The position numbers and the translations under genes were made by a program. From contig CACJRK010000002.1 in assembly GCA_902595795.1 (NCBI GenBank), forward strand, positions 33,608 through 97,607: a DNA stretch of 64,000 nt, read 5' to 3'. The notes beneath the pieces were generated by a model that saw nothing but the letters and a program-made list of their open reading frames with translations, searched no databases and was not told the DNA's origin. The DNA is from an uncultured Pelagibacteraceae bacterium (GTDB lineage Bacteria > Pseudomonadota > Alphaproteobacteria > Pelagibacterales > Pelagibacteraceae). Positions 55,181-64,000 of this stretch are shown piece by piece; positions within the stretch are counted from its first letter, which is position 1; each line of letters opens with the position of its first letter.

Positions 55181-55188
55181 GGTATTAA

Positions 55189-58100
55189 TTACTTAATAAT
55201 TGCTTGAATTTCTTGATTTCTTAAAAGATTTAGGGATTTTCTGTCTAATTTACGTGAATTTTTCAATCTAAATTTAAGGATATTATCCTCAGTAAATAGA
55301 TTAATATTAACTATTGTTTTTCCATCATTTTTTAACATTTTTGATATTTTTTCAATTTGACCTTGAGATTTAAGATCGAATGAAATTTCTTTTATAGGGC
55401 TATTAAATAAATCTTGAAGTGAAGCTATTTTTTGGACATTAATTCTTGTTAACCTATTTTCATCATTAGAAACATTTTTAAATAATGTCAAAATTAGTGA
55501 ACTTCCCTCATTTAAAATTTCCCTATTAAATTCTAAAACGTCAGAAAAAATAAATAGCTCAAATACACTAGATAAATCAGTTAATTTCAAAACGGCATAA
55601 GAATTTCCTTTTGCAGTTTTTCTTTCTTGAACCTTTAATAATGTTGCTGCTATATTAGAATCTTTTAAGTCATCTTTGGAAATAAAGCTAGAATAATCAG
55701 TAATTTTATAATCGTCAAAAATTTCAGTAAATTGATTTAATGGGTGATCAGAAATAAAAAAACCTATCGCTTCAAATTCTTTTGACAATCTTTCTTCAAA
55801 TTTCCAATCTTCGATTTTAATTAAAATATCATCTTGAATATTTGTATCTTCAGAAAATAAATCAATTTGATTAGCTGATTTGTTCTCAAATATATTCTTA
55901 TTTTTAAGAATTATACTTGGGATTGAAGCAAATAATGCTTGTCTATTTGAATTTAAATTATCAAAAGCACCAGCCTTAACTAGTCCTTCTAATTGAAGTT
56001 TATTTATATCTTTAGGATTTACCCTATTCATAAAATCATGAATTGAATCAAATTTTCCATTAGAAATTCTTTCTTCAACTATGTTGGATATTGCCTCGTA
56101 CCCAACAGCTTTAATACCACCCAAAGCATAATAAAATTTATTATCAATTGTTCTAAAATCAGCAAAACATTCATTAATATCAGGACGAACAATTTCGATA
56201 TTTAATCTTTTTAGTTCTTCATAAAATTCACTTAATTTATTTTGATTTGAAATATCCATAGTCATTGATGCTGCTATAAATTCTTTTGGATAATATGTTT
56301 TTAAAAAAGCAGTCTGATAAGAAATAATTGCATATGCCGCTGCATGACTTTTATTAAACCCATATTCAGCAAAAGGTTCTATTTTTAAAAAAATACCTGC
56401 AGCAACATCTTTTGCTATTCCATTTTTAACAGCTCCTTCAATAAATCCCTGTTTCTGTTTTTCAAGCTCTGCACGTTTCTTTTTTCCCATTGCCCTTCTT
56501 AAAAGATCCGCCTGTCCCGCAGTAAAACCTGATAATTTTTGTGCAATTTGCATTACCTGTTCTTGATAAATAATTACTCCATAAGTTGGCTTTAAAATAT
56601 CTTCTAAAAGTGGGTGTAAATAATCGGGTGATTGTTTTCCGTGTTTACAATCATTATAAGTTGGAATGTTACTCATAGGTCCTGGTCTATACAAAGCCAC
56701 CAATGCAATAATGTCTTCAATATGATTAGGCTTCATTTGAATTAAAGCCTCACGCATTCCTGCACTTTCAATTTGGAACAATCCAACTGTTTTACCAGAT
56801 GATAATAGATCAAAAACTTTTTGATCTTCGTAACTAATTTTTTCTATATTAAAATCTTTAATTTTTTTTCTTACAAGCTTTTGTGTATTGTTAATTACTG
56901 TAAGTGTTTTTAAACCCAAGAAATCAAATTTTACTAAACCTGCATTTTCTGCAGAGTACATATCGAATTGAGTTGATGGTAATAACAAATCTGCTGATGC
57001 ATCTTTATATAATGGAACAACTTCAGTGAGTTTTTTATCTGCAATTACAACCCCAGCAGCATGGGTTGCTACATTTCTATTAAGTCCCTCTAATTTTAAA
57101 GATAAATCTGTTAATTTTTTGACTCTAGGATCTTCATTAATAAGTTTTTGTAATCTAGGTTCACCAGCAATACATTGTGTTAGATTTTGTGGTCTAGATG
57201 GATCAAATGGGATCATTTTAGATATACTGTCTACAAAGCCATAGGCTAAACCGAGCACACGCCCCACATCTCTAATTACCATTCGTGCTTTCAGTTTACC
57301 GAAAGTGATTATGTGAGCTACACTTTTTTTGTATTTATTTGTTAAATATTCAAATACTTGATCTCTTTTTTCCTCACAAAAATCGATATCAAAATCTGGC
57401 ATAGAAATTCTATCTGGGTTTAAAAATCTTTCAAAAATAAGATTAAATTTTATTGGATCTACATCGGTAATTGATAAACACCAAGCCACTAAAGAACCAG
57501 CTCCTGAACCTCTTCCAGGACCTACAGGAATATCATTACTTTTAGCCCACTTTATATAGTCAGCGACTATAAGAAAATAACTAGAATATTTCATTTCTAT
57601 AATAATAGAAAGTTCATGATCAAGTCTATCTTTATACTCTTTAAAAGAATTATTATTTTCTAATTCTTCATCACTTAGACTAAAGATTCTGTTGAATTTA
57701 AGTTTTAATCCTTCTATTGAATCTTTTTTTAAAATTTCATCTGCATTTCCGTCTTTATCGCTACTTATATTTGGCAGTATTGGGTTTGAAAATAATGGCC
57801 TGTAATTACATCTTAATGGAAAATTATAATTATTTTCTAAAGCCTCAGGCAAATCTGCAAATAATTCGGACATCTCTGAATTTGTTTTTAAATAATGCTG
57901 GTTAGTTAATCTTAATCTATTTTTTTCATTCACGTATGTTTTGTTACCAATACAAGTTAATGCATCATGTGCTTCATGCATTTCTTTGTCTAAATAAAAA
58001 ACTTCATTGGTTGCAATAATAGGTATTTTTAGATCTAAAGATTTTTTTAAATTAAATTTTTCAAATCCAATTTCATTTTGATCATTGTGTCTTTGAATTT

Positions 58101-58605
58101 CTAAATAAAATCTATCACCAAAAATATTTTTAATTTTACTATAAAGTTCATCAATTTCTGAAAGTTTTCCTTTATCAAATAATTTACCAAATAGACCAAA
58201 CACTGTTCCCGAAAATACAGAAACACCTTCAGAATTTTTTAATAGTAATTCAAAATCTACATGTGGATCAGACAATTCATCGTTTTCTAAATAAGAAAAA
58301 GATGAAAGTTCTATTATATTTTTATATCCAATTTCATTTAAAGCAAATAAAGGAAGTAAACCTGTTGTTTCTCTGATTTTAAAATTAATTTGAGTTCCAA
58401 TAATTGGTTGGGTACCTGACTTTGAGATTTTTTCAGCAAATTCAAGTGCGCCACACAAATTTGAGGTGTCACACAAACCTAATGATTTTATTTTATTTTT
58501 TTTTGAATATTCTTGTAAATCATCAATCCTAGCTGCTCCTTCGCAAATAGAATATTGAGTGTGAATTTTAAGATGATTAAAATTTTGAGAATGAGACTCA
58601 GCCAT
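55189..58605 (-). CDS. dnaE: DNA polymerase III alpha subunit
   Basis: Replicative polymerase, 1138 residues. The N-terminal PHP domain begins FNHLKIHTQYSICEGAARIDDL. The catalytic acidic motif is ISMPDFDIDFCEEKRDQV near residue 400. Finger and thumb segments include VPLYKDASADLLLPSTQFDM, LYRPGPMSNIPTYN and AMGKKKRAELEKQ, and HAAAYAIISYQTAFLKTYYP lies near residue 760. The C-terminal OB-fold part is AATLLKVQERKTAKGNSYAVL. It overlaps lolD by 8 bp. No error-prone paralogue features are seen. Confidence 0.97.
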   Translation of the reverse strand: MAESHSQNFNHLKIHTQYSICEGAARIDDLQEYSKKNKIKSLGLCDTSNLCGALEFAEKISKSGTQPIIGTQINFKIRETTGLLPLFALNEIGYKNIIELSSFSYLENDELSDPHVDFELLLKNSEGVSVFSGTVFGLFGKLFDKGKLSEIDELYSKIKNIFGDRFYLEIQRHNDQNEIGFEKFNLKKSLDLKIPIIATNEVFYLDKEMHEAHDALTCIGNKTYVNEKNRLRLTNQHYLKTNSEMSELFADLPEALENNYNFPLRCNYRPLFSNPILPNISSDKDGNADEILKKDSIEGLKLKFNRIFSLSDEELENNNSFKEYKDRLDHELSIIIEMKYSSYFLIVADYIKWAKSNDIPVGPGRGSGAGSLVAWCLSITDVDPIKFNLIFERFLNPDRISMPDFDIDFCEEKRDQVFEYLTNKYKKSVAHIITFGKLKARMVIRDVGRVLGLAYGFVDSISKMIPFDPSRPQNLTQCIAGEPRLQKLINEDPRVKKLTDLSLKLEGLNRNVATHAAGVVIADKKLTEVVPLYKDASADLLLPSTQFDMYSAENAGLVKFDFLGLKTLTVINNTQKLVRKKIKDFNIEKISYEDQKVFDLLSSGKTVGLFQIESAGMREALIQMKPNHIEDIIALVALYRPGPMSNIPTYNDCKHGKQSPDYLHPLLEDILKPTYGVIIYQEQVMQIAQKLSGFTAGQADLLRRAMGKKKRAELEKQKQGFIEGAVKNGIAKDVAAGIFLKIEPFAEYGFNKSHAAAYAIISYQTAFLKTYYPKEFIAASMTMDISNQNKLSEFYEELKRLNIEIVRPDINECFADFRTIDNKFYYALGGIKAVGYEAISNIVEERISNGKFDSIHDFMNRVNPKDINKLQLEGLVKAGAFDNLNSNRQALFASIPSIILKNKNIFENKSANQIDLFSEDTNIQDDILIKIEDWKFEERLSKEFEAIGFFISDHPLNQFTEIFDDYKITDYSSFISKDDLKDSNIAATLLKVQERKTAKGNSYAVLKLTDLSSVFELFIFSDVLEFNREILNEGSSLILTLFKNVSNDENRLTRINVQKIASLQDLFNSPIKEISFDLKSQGQIEKISKMLKNDGKTIVNINLFTEDNILKFRLKNSRKLDRKSLNLLRNQEIQAIIK

Positions 58606-59275
58606 TGGATGATTTTATACTACCATCTATCATCTCCAATAGGCAATCTGCCTTATTAGCAAAGAATCTATTATGAGTTGCAAATATAATTAGTCTATCC
58701 GACCTTTTTTGTTTGTTTAAAAGTTCAAAAACATCCTTTGCAGTTTTCATATCCAAACTTCCAGTTGGTTCATCTGCTAAAATAATTTCAGGATCATTTA
58801 CAATTGCTCTTGCTATCGCAACTCTTTGGGCCTCGCCACCTGATAATTGAGATGGAAAATGATCAGCCCTATCTGAAAGACCAATTTTTTCTAGCAATTT
58901 TTGAGCATTTGAAATTGCTGAAACTTTACTGTTATTGACTGCAAGTGAAGCCAAATATATATTTTCTAAAGCTGTAAAATCAGGGAGAAGATTGTTTTGT
59001 TGATAAATAATTCCTATTTTTTTTGATCTAAAAACATCATTTTTTTCTGACTCTTCATAATTTACTTTATATTCATTAAAGTTAATTGATCCAGATGTTG
59101 GTCTATCGATCAAAGAAATTAAATTTAATAGAGTTGATTTACCAGATCCAGAGGGTCCCATTATAGAATATGTTTTACCTTTATAAAATTTTTGAGAAAG
59201 ATTTTTTAATACTTTAACTATTTTTTCAGTTTTAAAACTTTTAGATATTTTTTTTAATTCAAGGTAATTATTCAT
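58598..59275 (-). CDS. lolD: Lipoprotein-releasing ABC transporter ATPase LolD
   Basis: 225-residue ATPase releasing lipoproteins from the inner membrane to LolA. Walker A is [13 protein letters not shown], the Q-loop is IGIIYQQNNLLPDF, the signature is [15 protein letters not shown], and Walker B is IILADEPTGSLD. It overlaps lolC by 8 bp and dnaE by 8 bp. Confidence 0.94.
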   Translation of the reverse strand: MNNYLELKKISKSFKTEKIVKVLKNLSQKFYKGKTYSIMGPSGSGKSTLLNLISLIDRPTSGSINFNEYKVNYEESEKNDVFRSKKIGIIYQQNNLLPDFTALENIYLASLAVNNSKVSAISNAQKLLEKIGLSDRADHFPSQLSGGEAQRVAIARAIVNDPEIILADEPTGSLDMKTAKDVFELLNKQKRSDRLIIFATHNRFFANKADCLLEMIDGSIKSSNG

Positions 59276-60497
59276 ATTTTAATGATTTAATTGGGTCTAA
59301 TTTAGCAGCCTTAAAAGCTGGAAAAATTGATACAATAATTGTTATAAGTATTGAACAAATTGAAATTAAAAAAATTGATGTGGGGTTTATTTCAGAGGGC
59401 ATCTTACTTAAAAAATATATTTCTTCTGGAAATAAACTAATATTAAATGTTGAGCTTAAAAACTGTCTAAAACTTTCTATGTAAAGAGAAAAAATTACAC
59501 CTAAGAAAATTCCAAAAATGGTAGCTGATGTTCCTATAATTACCCCTACTAAAAAAAATATTTTTACAATTGATTTATTTAAAACACCAATTGATTTCAA
59601 AATTGCGATATCTCTTGTTTTATTTTTAACTAAAATTGTTAATCCCGAAATTATATTAAAGGCTGCAACAATAATTATTAAAGATAAGATAATAAACATT
59701 ACATTTCTTTCTACTTTTAAAGCAGAAAATAACGAACTATTCGTATCAGCCCAGCTAAAGACAAATTCTTCATCAAAAATTTCTTGAACAATGAATTTTT
59801 GCTCTTCAATTTTATTTGGATTCTTTAAATATATTTCTAAATTTCTATCTTCTGACTTATAGTTAAAAAAATCTTCAAGAGTACTTAAATTAATAAATGC
59901 TATATTGTTATCAAATTCAGCCAATCCACTATTATAAATTGATGTCACCAGAAACGTTTTTTGTTTTGGCATACTGCCAATAATTGTTTCTACCCCTGAT
60001 GGTGACATTAAAGTTAATTCATCACCTATTTTAAGATCTAAAGAAAAACTTAATTCGTTTCCTATAGATATAAAATTTCTATTTAATTGTTTCTTTCCTT
60101 TAAATTTATCATTTTTAACGATTTCCAAACTTGAAAAATTATCTGTTTCATATCCACGTAAAATTATTCCTTTTGAAGTATTGTTTTTAAGTATAATAGC
60201 TTCACCTGAGTTACTAAAAATAATATTTTCTGAAATTAATTCTAAATTATTATTATGTATTTTGTTTTCATTAATTGAATTTCCATAAGTTTGTACAGTG
60301 ATGTGTGAATTAAAGCCTACAATTTTATCAATCAGTTCTGTCCTAAATCCATTCATTACTGACATCACTATGATAAGAACTGCAACTCCAAGACTTATAC
60401 CAATAAAAGAAAAAATAGATATTACATTCAAAAAACCATCTTTTTTTCTGGCTTTTAAAAATCTAAAAGTAATTTCTTTTTCTAAAGTAGAAATCAA
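59268..60497 (-). CDS. Lipoprotein-releasing permease, LolC/LolE family
   Basis: 409-residue MacB/FtsX-type permease with four membrane helices: one near residue 25 (FIGISLGVAVLIIVMSVMNGFRTEL), a large periplasmic domain, and three at 265-400. Alphaproteobacteria usually encode a single LolC/E (LolF-like) protein that works as a homodimer with LolD, and only one is seen here. It overlaps proS by 4 bp. Confidence 0.92.
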   Translation of the reverse strand: MISTLEKEITFRFLKARKKDGFLNVISIFSFIGISLGVAVLIIVMSVMNGFRTELIDKIVGFNSHITVQTYGNSINENKIHNNNLELISENIIFSNSGEAIILKNNTSKGIILRGYETDNFSSLEIVKNDKFKGKKQLNRNFISIGNELSFSLDLKIGDELTLMSPSGVETIIGSMPKQKTFLVTSIYNSGLAEFDNNIAFINLSTLEDFFNYKSEDRNLEIYLKNPNKIEEQKFIVQEIFDEEFVFSWADTNSSLFSALKVERNVMFIILSLIIIVAAFNIISGLTILVKNKTRDIAILKSIGVLNKSIVKIFFLVGVIIGTSATIFGIFLGVIFSLYIESFRQFLSSTFNISLFPEEIYFLSKMPSEINPTSIFLISICSILITIIVSIFPAFKAAKLDPIKSLKYE

Positions 60498-61828
60498 ATT
60501 GAATTTTTCTGTTTATTTATAATTTCTATAATTTTACTTAGTTGTAAATTTTGAGTTTCTCTACCAGTTTCTTTGAACTCTAATAAATCACCTTCACTTT
60601 TTTTACCGATAATAATCTGGTACGGAGCGCCAATTAAATTCATTTTTTTAATTTTTGATGAGAAATTTTCATCTGTATCATCAATAATTGCATCAATATT
60701 ATTATTGAGTAATTCTTTATTAATATTATTTGCTTTTTCTAAAGCAGAGGCATCATTTTTATTTATCATAGGTATTAAAGCAATATCATAAGGAGCAACA
60801 GACAATGGCCATTTCATGATTTCATTTTTCTCATCATATTTAGCCTCAATTATAGCACCTACGAGCCTTGATACACCAACTCCATAAGAACCCATTTTAA
60901 CAAAATCTTTTTTTCCTCCTGGCAAATCAACAGATGCACCCATTGGTTTTGAATACTTGTCACCAAAATAAAATATATGACCTACTTCTATACCTTTTGT
61001 GATCAATTGATTTTCTTTAGAAACAGTTTTTTCAAATTCTTCTTTATTAAACTTTTCATCAGTTACAGCATAAAACTGTTCATATTTTTTTCTCATACTT
61101 TCTAGTGATGCTTTTTCTAATTGAGTATCATCGCTATTAAGGTCAAATATTCTTTTATCTGTGAAAATTTTGCTTTCACCTGTATCAGCAAGAATAATAA
61201 ATTCATGAGATAAATTTCCACCAATTGGTCCTGTATCAGCAGCCATGGGTATTGCTATTAGAGATAATCTTTTAAATGTTCTTAAATATGAAAGAAAAAA
61301 TTTATTATAAGAATAAAATGCTTCTTCATCAGATACATCAAATGAATAGGCATCTTTCATATAAAACTCTCTACCACGCATAATTCCAAATCTAGGTCTA
61401 ATTTCATCTCTGAACTTCCATTGTATGTGGTACAAAAGTTGTGGAAGTGATTTATAAGATTTTAGTGAAGATCTAAAAATTTCAGTAACTTGCTCTTCAT
61501 TAGTTGGTCCATACAACATTTCTCTATTTTGGCGATCAGTTATTCTAAGCATCTCCTCACCATAGTCTTCATAACGACCACTTTCTTTCCAAATTTCACT
61601 AGATTGAATTGTTGGCATTAATATTTCTTGAGCTCCAATTTTATTTTGCTCTTGTCTAACAATATCTTCTATTTTTTTCATTACCTTAAAACCTAAAGGT
61701 AACCATGAATAAATTCCTGCTGACGCTTGCTTAATCATACCTACTCTCAACATTAATTGATGAGACTTAATTTTTGCTTCTGAAGGATTATTTTTTAATA
61801 TTGGTATAAATGAATTTGATAAAAGCAT
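60494..61828 (-). CDS. proS: Prolyl-tRNA synthetase (short alphaproteobacterial type)
   Basis: Class II synthetase of 444 residues, lacking the editing insertion of the roughly 570-residue bacterial form, as is usual in alphaproteobacteria. Motif 1 is in LMLRVGMIKQASAGIYSWLPLG and motif 2 in QWKFRDEIRPRFGIMRGREFYMKDAYSFD. Motif 3 is MGSYGVGVSRLVGAII, and the anticodon domain follows. It lies one base after the DUF1467 gene. Confidence 0.96.
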   Translation of the reverse strand: MLLSNSFIPILKNNPSEAKIKSHQLMLRVGMIKQASAGIYSWLPLGFKVMKKIEDIVRQEQNKIGAQEILMPTIQSSEIWKESGRYEDYGEEMLRITDRQNREMLYGPTNEEQVTEIFRSSLKSYKSLPQLLYHIQWKFRDEIRPRFGIMRGREFYMKDAYSFDVSDEEAFYSYNKFFLSYLRTFKRLSLIAIPMAADTGPIGGNLSHEFIILADTGESKIFTDKRIFDLNSDDTQLEKASLESMRKKYEQFYAVTDEKFNKEEFEKTVSKENQLITKGIEVGHIFYFGDKYSKPMGASVDLPGGKKDFVKMGSYGVGVSRLVGAIIEAKYDEKNEIMKWPLSVAPYDIALIPMINKNDASALEKANNINKELLNNNIDAIIDDTDENFSSKIKKMNLIGAPYQIIIGKKSEGDLLEFKETGRETQNLQLSKIIEIINKQKNSI

Positions 61829-61829
61829 C

Positions 61830-62075
61830 TTAATTAATCATATTTCTTAAATTTAAATATTCAAATTTAATTAATAAGTAAATTATGATGAAAATGACAG
61901 TAGTAATTCCAGTACAATATAAGAATTTTTTCAACATTTTTGGATTTTCAGGTGATCCAGGATCCTCACCATCGATTTTTACAGTCTTTGTTCGATTCAC
62001 ATCAATAGGTAAAATAGCAAAAAAAACTATCCACCATATAATTATATAGATAATAGCTAAGCCTGTTGTGCTCAT
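61830..62075 (-). CDS. DUF1467 family membrane protein
   Basis: 81 residues, two membrane helices (AIIYIIIWWIVFFAILPI and TGITTVIFIIIYLLIKF) joined by a polar loop containing DGEDPGSPENPKMLKKF. This matches the small DUF1467 proteins always found between rnj and proS in alphaproteobacteria. Function unknown. The start overlaps the rnj stop. Confidence 0.85.
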   Translation of the reverse strand: MSTTGLAIIYIIIWWIVFFAILPIDVNRTKTVKIDGEDPGSPENPKMLKKFLYCTGITTVIFIIIYLLIKFEYLNLRNMIN

Positions 62076-63733
62076 TAAATTCTTACTAAATTAATATTGG
62101 TAAAAGGTTTTTTTCCTGTTCTCTCTTTAGAAAATTTTCTACAGGTAATTTTTAATGCATCAATAAGATTGTGTTCTTGTTGTTTGCTTCCTATTTTAAA
62201 AGTTCTAGAGGTTTTCTCTATTTCCTCCTCTAATCCATAAACGAAATCATCACGATCATCTACAGGCAAACCACGAAATGAAATTATAGGGTTGTTGTGC
62301 ATATTTCCTTTAGGTGTAATCATTATTGTTACCTCAAGATATCCATTTGCACTTAAATTTTTCCTATCTTTTATCGATTGTGAATCTGGATCAACACTAA
62401 CACTGCCATCTAAATAGAGTCTACCACTTGGAGCCTTGTCATATACTTCAGGTTTCTCACCTGGATATAACTTAACGATATCACCATTTTCTACTTGAAC
62501 TGGATTTGGCACTTGCATTTCTTTTGCAAAATTAATGTGTTCTATCATGTGCCTATGTTCACCGTGTACAGGTATTACACATCTAGGTTTTACCCATTGA
62601 TACATTTCTTTAAGGTCTTCTCTATTTGGATGTCCAGAAACATGAACAAATTCAGTTTCTTCAGATATCACCTCTATTCCATCCTTAACAAGTTGATTGT
62701 GAAGTTTATAAAGTTTTTTTTCATTACCAGGTATAATTTTTGAAGAAAAAATTACAGCATCACCTTTTTCAATAAAAACATCTGGATGTACATAACTTGA
62801 AATTCTCATCATTGCACCCATTGGTTCACCTTGACTTCCAGTACATAAATATACAATTTTTTCTCTTGAGAAATTTTTAGCTTCTCTTGGATCAATTGGT
62901 TCAATTGTATTTTTTAAATATCCACATTGACGTGCAGCTTTATAAATACGATGCATTGACCTCCCAACTAACGAGATTTGTCTTCCTGTTTGTTCTGCAC
63001 AATAAAAAGCTGTCTCCATTCTAGCTACATTTGAAGCAAAAGACGTTATGATAATTCTTTTTTTTAATCGAGACATAACGTTTAACATACTTTTTCTTAC
63101 ATCTAATTCTGAACCTGACCTACCAGCGCTAAAAACATTTGTTGAGTCACAAATCATTGCTAGCACACCTTCTTCACCTATTTCCTTTAATCTTTTTTCG
63201 TTTATATTGTCTCCAATCAAAGGATTTGGATCTACCTTCCAATCTCCAGTATGCAAAATAACTCCTGCAGGAGTTTTTATCCTAAGTCCGTTTGGTTCTA
63301 ATATGGAATGAGTTAAAGTAATGTATTCAATTTCAAATGGATCCAAAGAAACCTTTCCATTTAACTCAACAATCTGTAAATCTTTGGTTATATCGATTTG
63401 TTTTTCTCTAAACTTTTCTCGAATTAATACAGCTGTAAAAGGAGTTGCAAAAATTTTACATTGTAATTTTGGCCATAGATGAGCAATAGCACCTATGTGA
63501 TCCTCATGAGCATGTGTTAAAACAATTCCTAATAAATTATCTTTTCTTTCAACTATAAATCCAGGATCTGGATAAATTAAATCAACACCTGGAATAGTAT
63601 CATCTGCAAATGTTACCCCTATGTCGACCATAATCCATTTATGATCACTAGGCTGTCCATAGCCGAACAAATTCATGTTCATACCTATTTCGCCTGATCC
63701 GCCTAAGGGACAAAATAATAGTTCATCTTTCAT
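62075..63733 (-). CDS. rnj: Ribonuclease J
   Basis: 552-residue metallo-beta-lactamase/beta-CASP nuclease for mRNA decay and rRNA maturation. The metal motif is LTHAHEDHIGA near residue 72, with further ligands in ILHTGDWKVDP. The beta-CASP part has ICDSTNVFSAGRSGSE, CTGSQGEPMGAMMRIS, HVSGHPNREDLKEMYQWVKPR and IPVHGEHRH. The C-terminal domain is complete. It is coupled to coaX upstream. Alphaproteobacteria carry RNase J alongside RNase E. Confidence 0.95.
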   Translation of the reverse strand: MKDELLFCPLGGSGEIGMNMNLFGYGQPSDHKWIMVDIGVTFADDTIPGVDLIYPDPGFIVERKDNLLGIVLTHAHEDHIGAIAHLWPKLQCKIFATPFTAVLIREKFREKQIDITKDLQIVELNGKVSLDPFEIEYITLTHSILEPNGLRIKTPAGVILHTGDWKVDPNPLIGDNINEKRLKEIGEEGVLAMICDSTNVFSAGRSGSELDVRKSMLNVMSRLKKRIIITSFASNVARMETAFYCAEQTGRQISLVGRSMHRIYKAARQCGYLKNTIEPIDPREAKNFSREKIVYLCTGSQGEPMGAMMRISSYVHPDVFIEKGDAVIFSSKIIPGNEKKLYKLHNQLVKDGIEVISEETEFVHVSGHPNREDLKEMYQWVKPRCVIPVHGEHRHMIEHINFAKEMQVPNPVQVENGDIVKLYPGEKPEVYDKAPSGRLYLDGSVSVDPDSQSIKDRKNLSANGYLEVTIMITPKGNMHNNPIISFRGLPVDDRDDFVYGLEEEIEKTSRTFKIGSKQQEHNLIDALKITCRKFSKERTGKKPFTNINLVRI

Positions 63734-64000
63734 TATTTAATTAATTTTGAAATCTTGATTAAGCCTTTAATTGTAATATCTTGGTTATGACTTGCTTTCG
63801 TTTTAATTGATTTTTTAAATAAATTTGAAAATCCTCCAGTAATAATTACTTTAAAAGATTTTCCGGTCTCTTTCTTAATTAAATTAATAATATTGTCAAT
63901 TAAACCCGCATAACCCCAAAAAAAACCCGATCTAACAGCTGAGATTGTATTATTGCCAATGACTTTATTTATTTTTTTTAAATTTATTTTAGGAATCAAA
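63733..64000 (-). CDS. coaX: Type III pantothenate kinase, C-terminal part (runs off the window)
   Basis: The last 89 codons of an ASKHA-fold kinase for the first step of coenzyme A synthesis. Recognisable segments are VIGNNTISAVRSGFFWGYAGLIDNII and VIITGGFSNLF. The track shows a TTG start at 63999; this is an edge artefact, since the sequence aligns with the middle of CoaX and the frame is open to the edge. Coupled to rnj (TAATG). Confidence 0.88.
   Translation of the reverse strand, partial: LIPKINLKKINKVIGNNTISAVRSGFFWGYAGLIDNIINLIKKETGKSFKVIITGGFSNLFKKSIKTKASHNQDITIKGLIKISKLIK

Noticed and set aside
63733-63999. Short ORF with a TTG start as a complete small gene
   Set aside because: The sequence matches the C-terminal part of CoaX and the frame is open to the window edge.
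1-64000. Insertion sequences, prophage, toxin-antitoxin pairs, defence genes or biosynthetic clusters
   Set aside because: None seen. Every sizeable ORF fits a conserved housekeeping, transport or regulatory family in alphaproteobacterial order.

Overview
The window is very AT-rich, tightly packed DNA from an alphaproteobacterium. Median gene spacing is near zero, many stop/start pairs overlap as TAATG or ATGA, there are no mobile elements, and the longest non-coding gaps are under 200 bp. Gene order (nagZ-argS-dgt-erpA, ntrYX-trkAH, tpiA-secG-pyrG-kdsA-eno-ftsB-lipA, trpEGDC-lexA-gltX, rpsB-tsf-frr-...-bamA-lpx, dnaE-lolDC-proS-DUF1467-rnj-coaX) is that of a streamlined SAR11 / Candidatus Pelagibacter-type genome. 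That assignment is inference from gene content, composition and synteny, not from a database search.

Layout. 1-3533 (minus): partial nagZ, a small membrane protein, argS and a dGTPase-like gene, divergent from erpA-xth (plus). 4669-8765: a zinc locus, znuC-znuB-zur plus an Ldh-family dehydrogenase on the minus strand, divergent from znuA, with two Zur-type palindromes between. 8837-10190: a tiny membrane protein and a divergent PiT-like permease preceded by a hairpin-rich leader. 10201-15765: a bidirectional terminator, then valS-ilvD-manC (minus). 15890-16526: tRNA-Cys, tRNA-Asn and a small XRE regulator with a hairpin over its start. 16715-21163: the general L-amino-acid ABC transporter aapJQMP with a terminator after aapJ. 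21340-27390: tRNA-Arg, trkH, trkA, ntrX, ntrY. 27413-29468 (plus): ispDF, pgpA, cinA-like. 29461-35912 (minus): coq10-like, lipA, ftsB, eno, kdsA, pyrG, secG, tpiA. 35969-43381 (plus): a PpiD-like foldase, trpEGDC, lexA with an alphaproteobacterial SOS box, gltX. 43361-55058 (minus): one long operon rpsB-tsf-frr-uppS-cdsA-dxr-bamA-ompH-fabZ-lpxD-lpxA-lpxI-lpxB, joining translation to isoprenoid, phospholipid, lipid A and outer-membrane assembly. 55189-64000 (minus): dnaE, lolD, lolC/E, proS, DUF1467, rnj and the 3' end of coaX.

Almost everything is housekeeping, and I see no clear new multi-gene system. The observations most worth following are regulatory or about lost parts: a structured leader with an anti-Shine-Dalgarno segment before the PiT-like permease; a start-codon hairpin on the XRE regulator; an NtrX that lacks GAFTGA and has Q in place of the Walker B glutamate; a dehydrogenase translationally coupled to zur; and genes missing from or swapped within canonical neighbourhoods (pyrH, rseP, pdh genes, fabZ/lpxD order).
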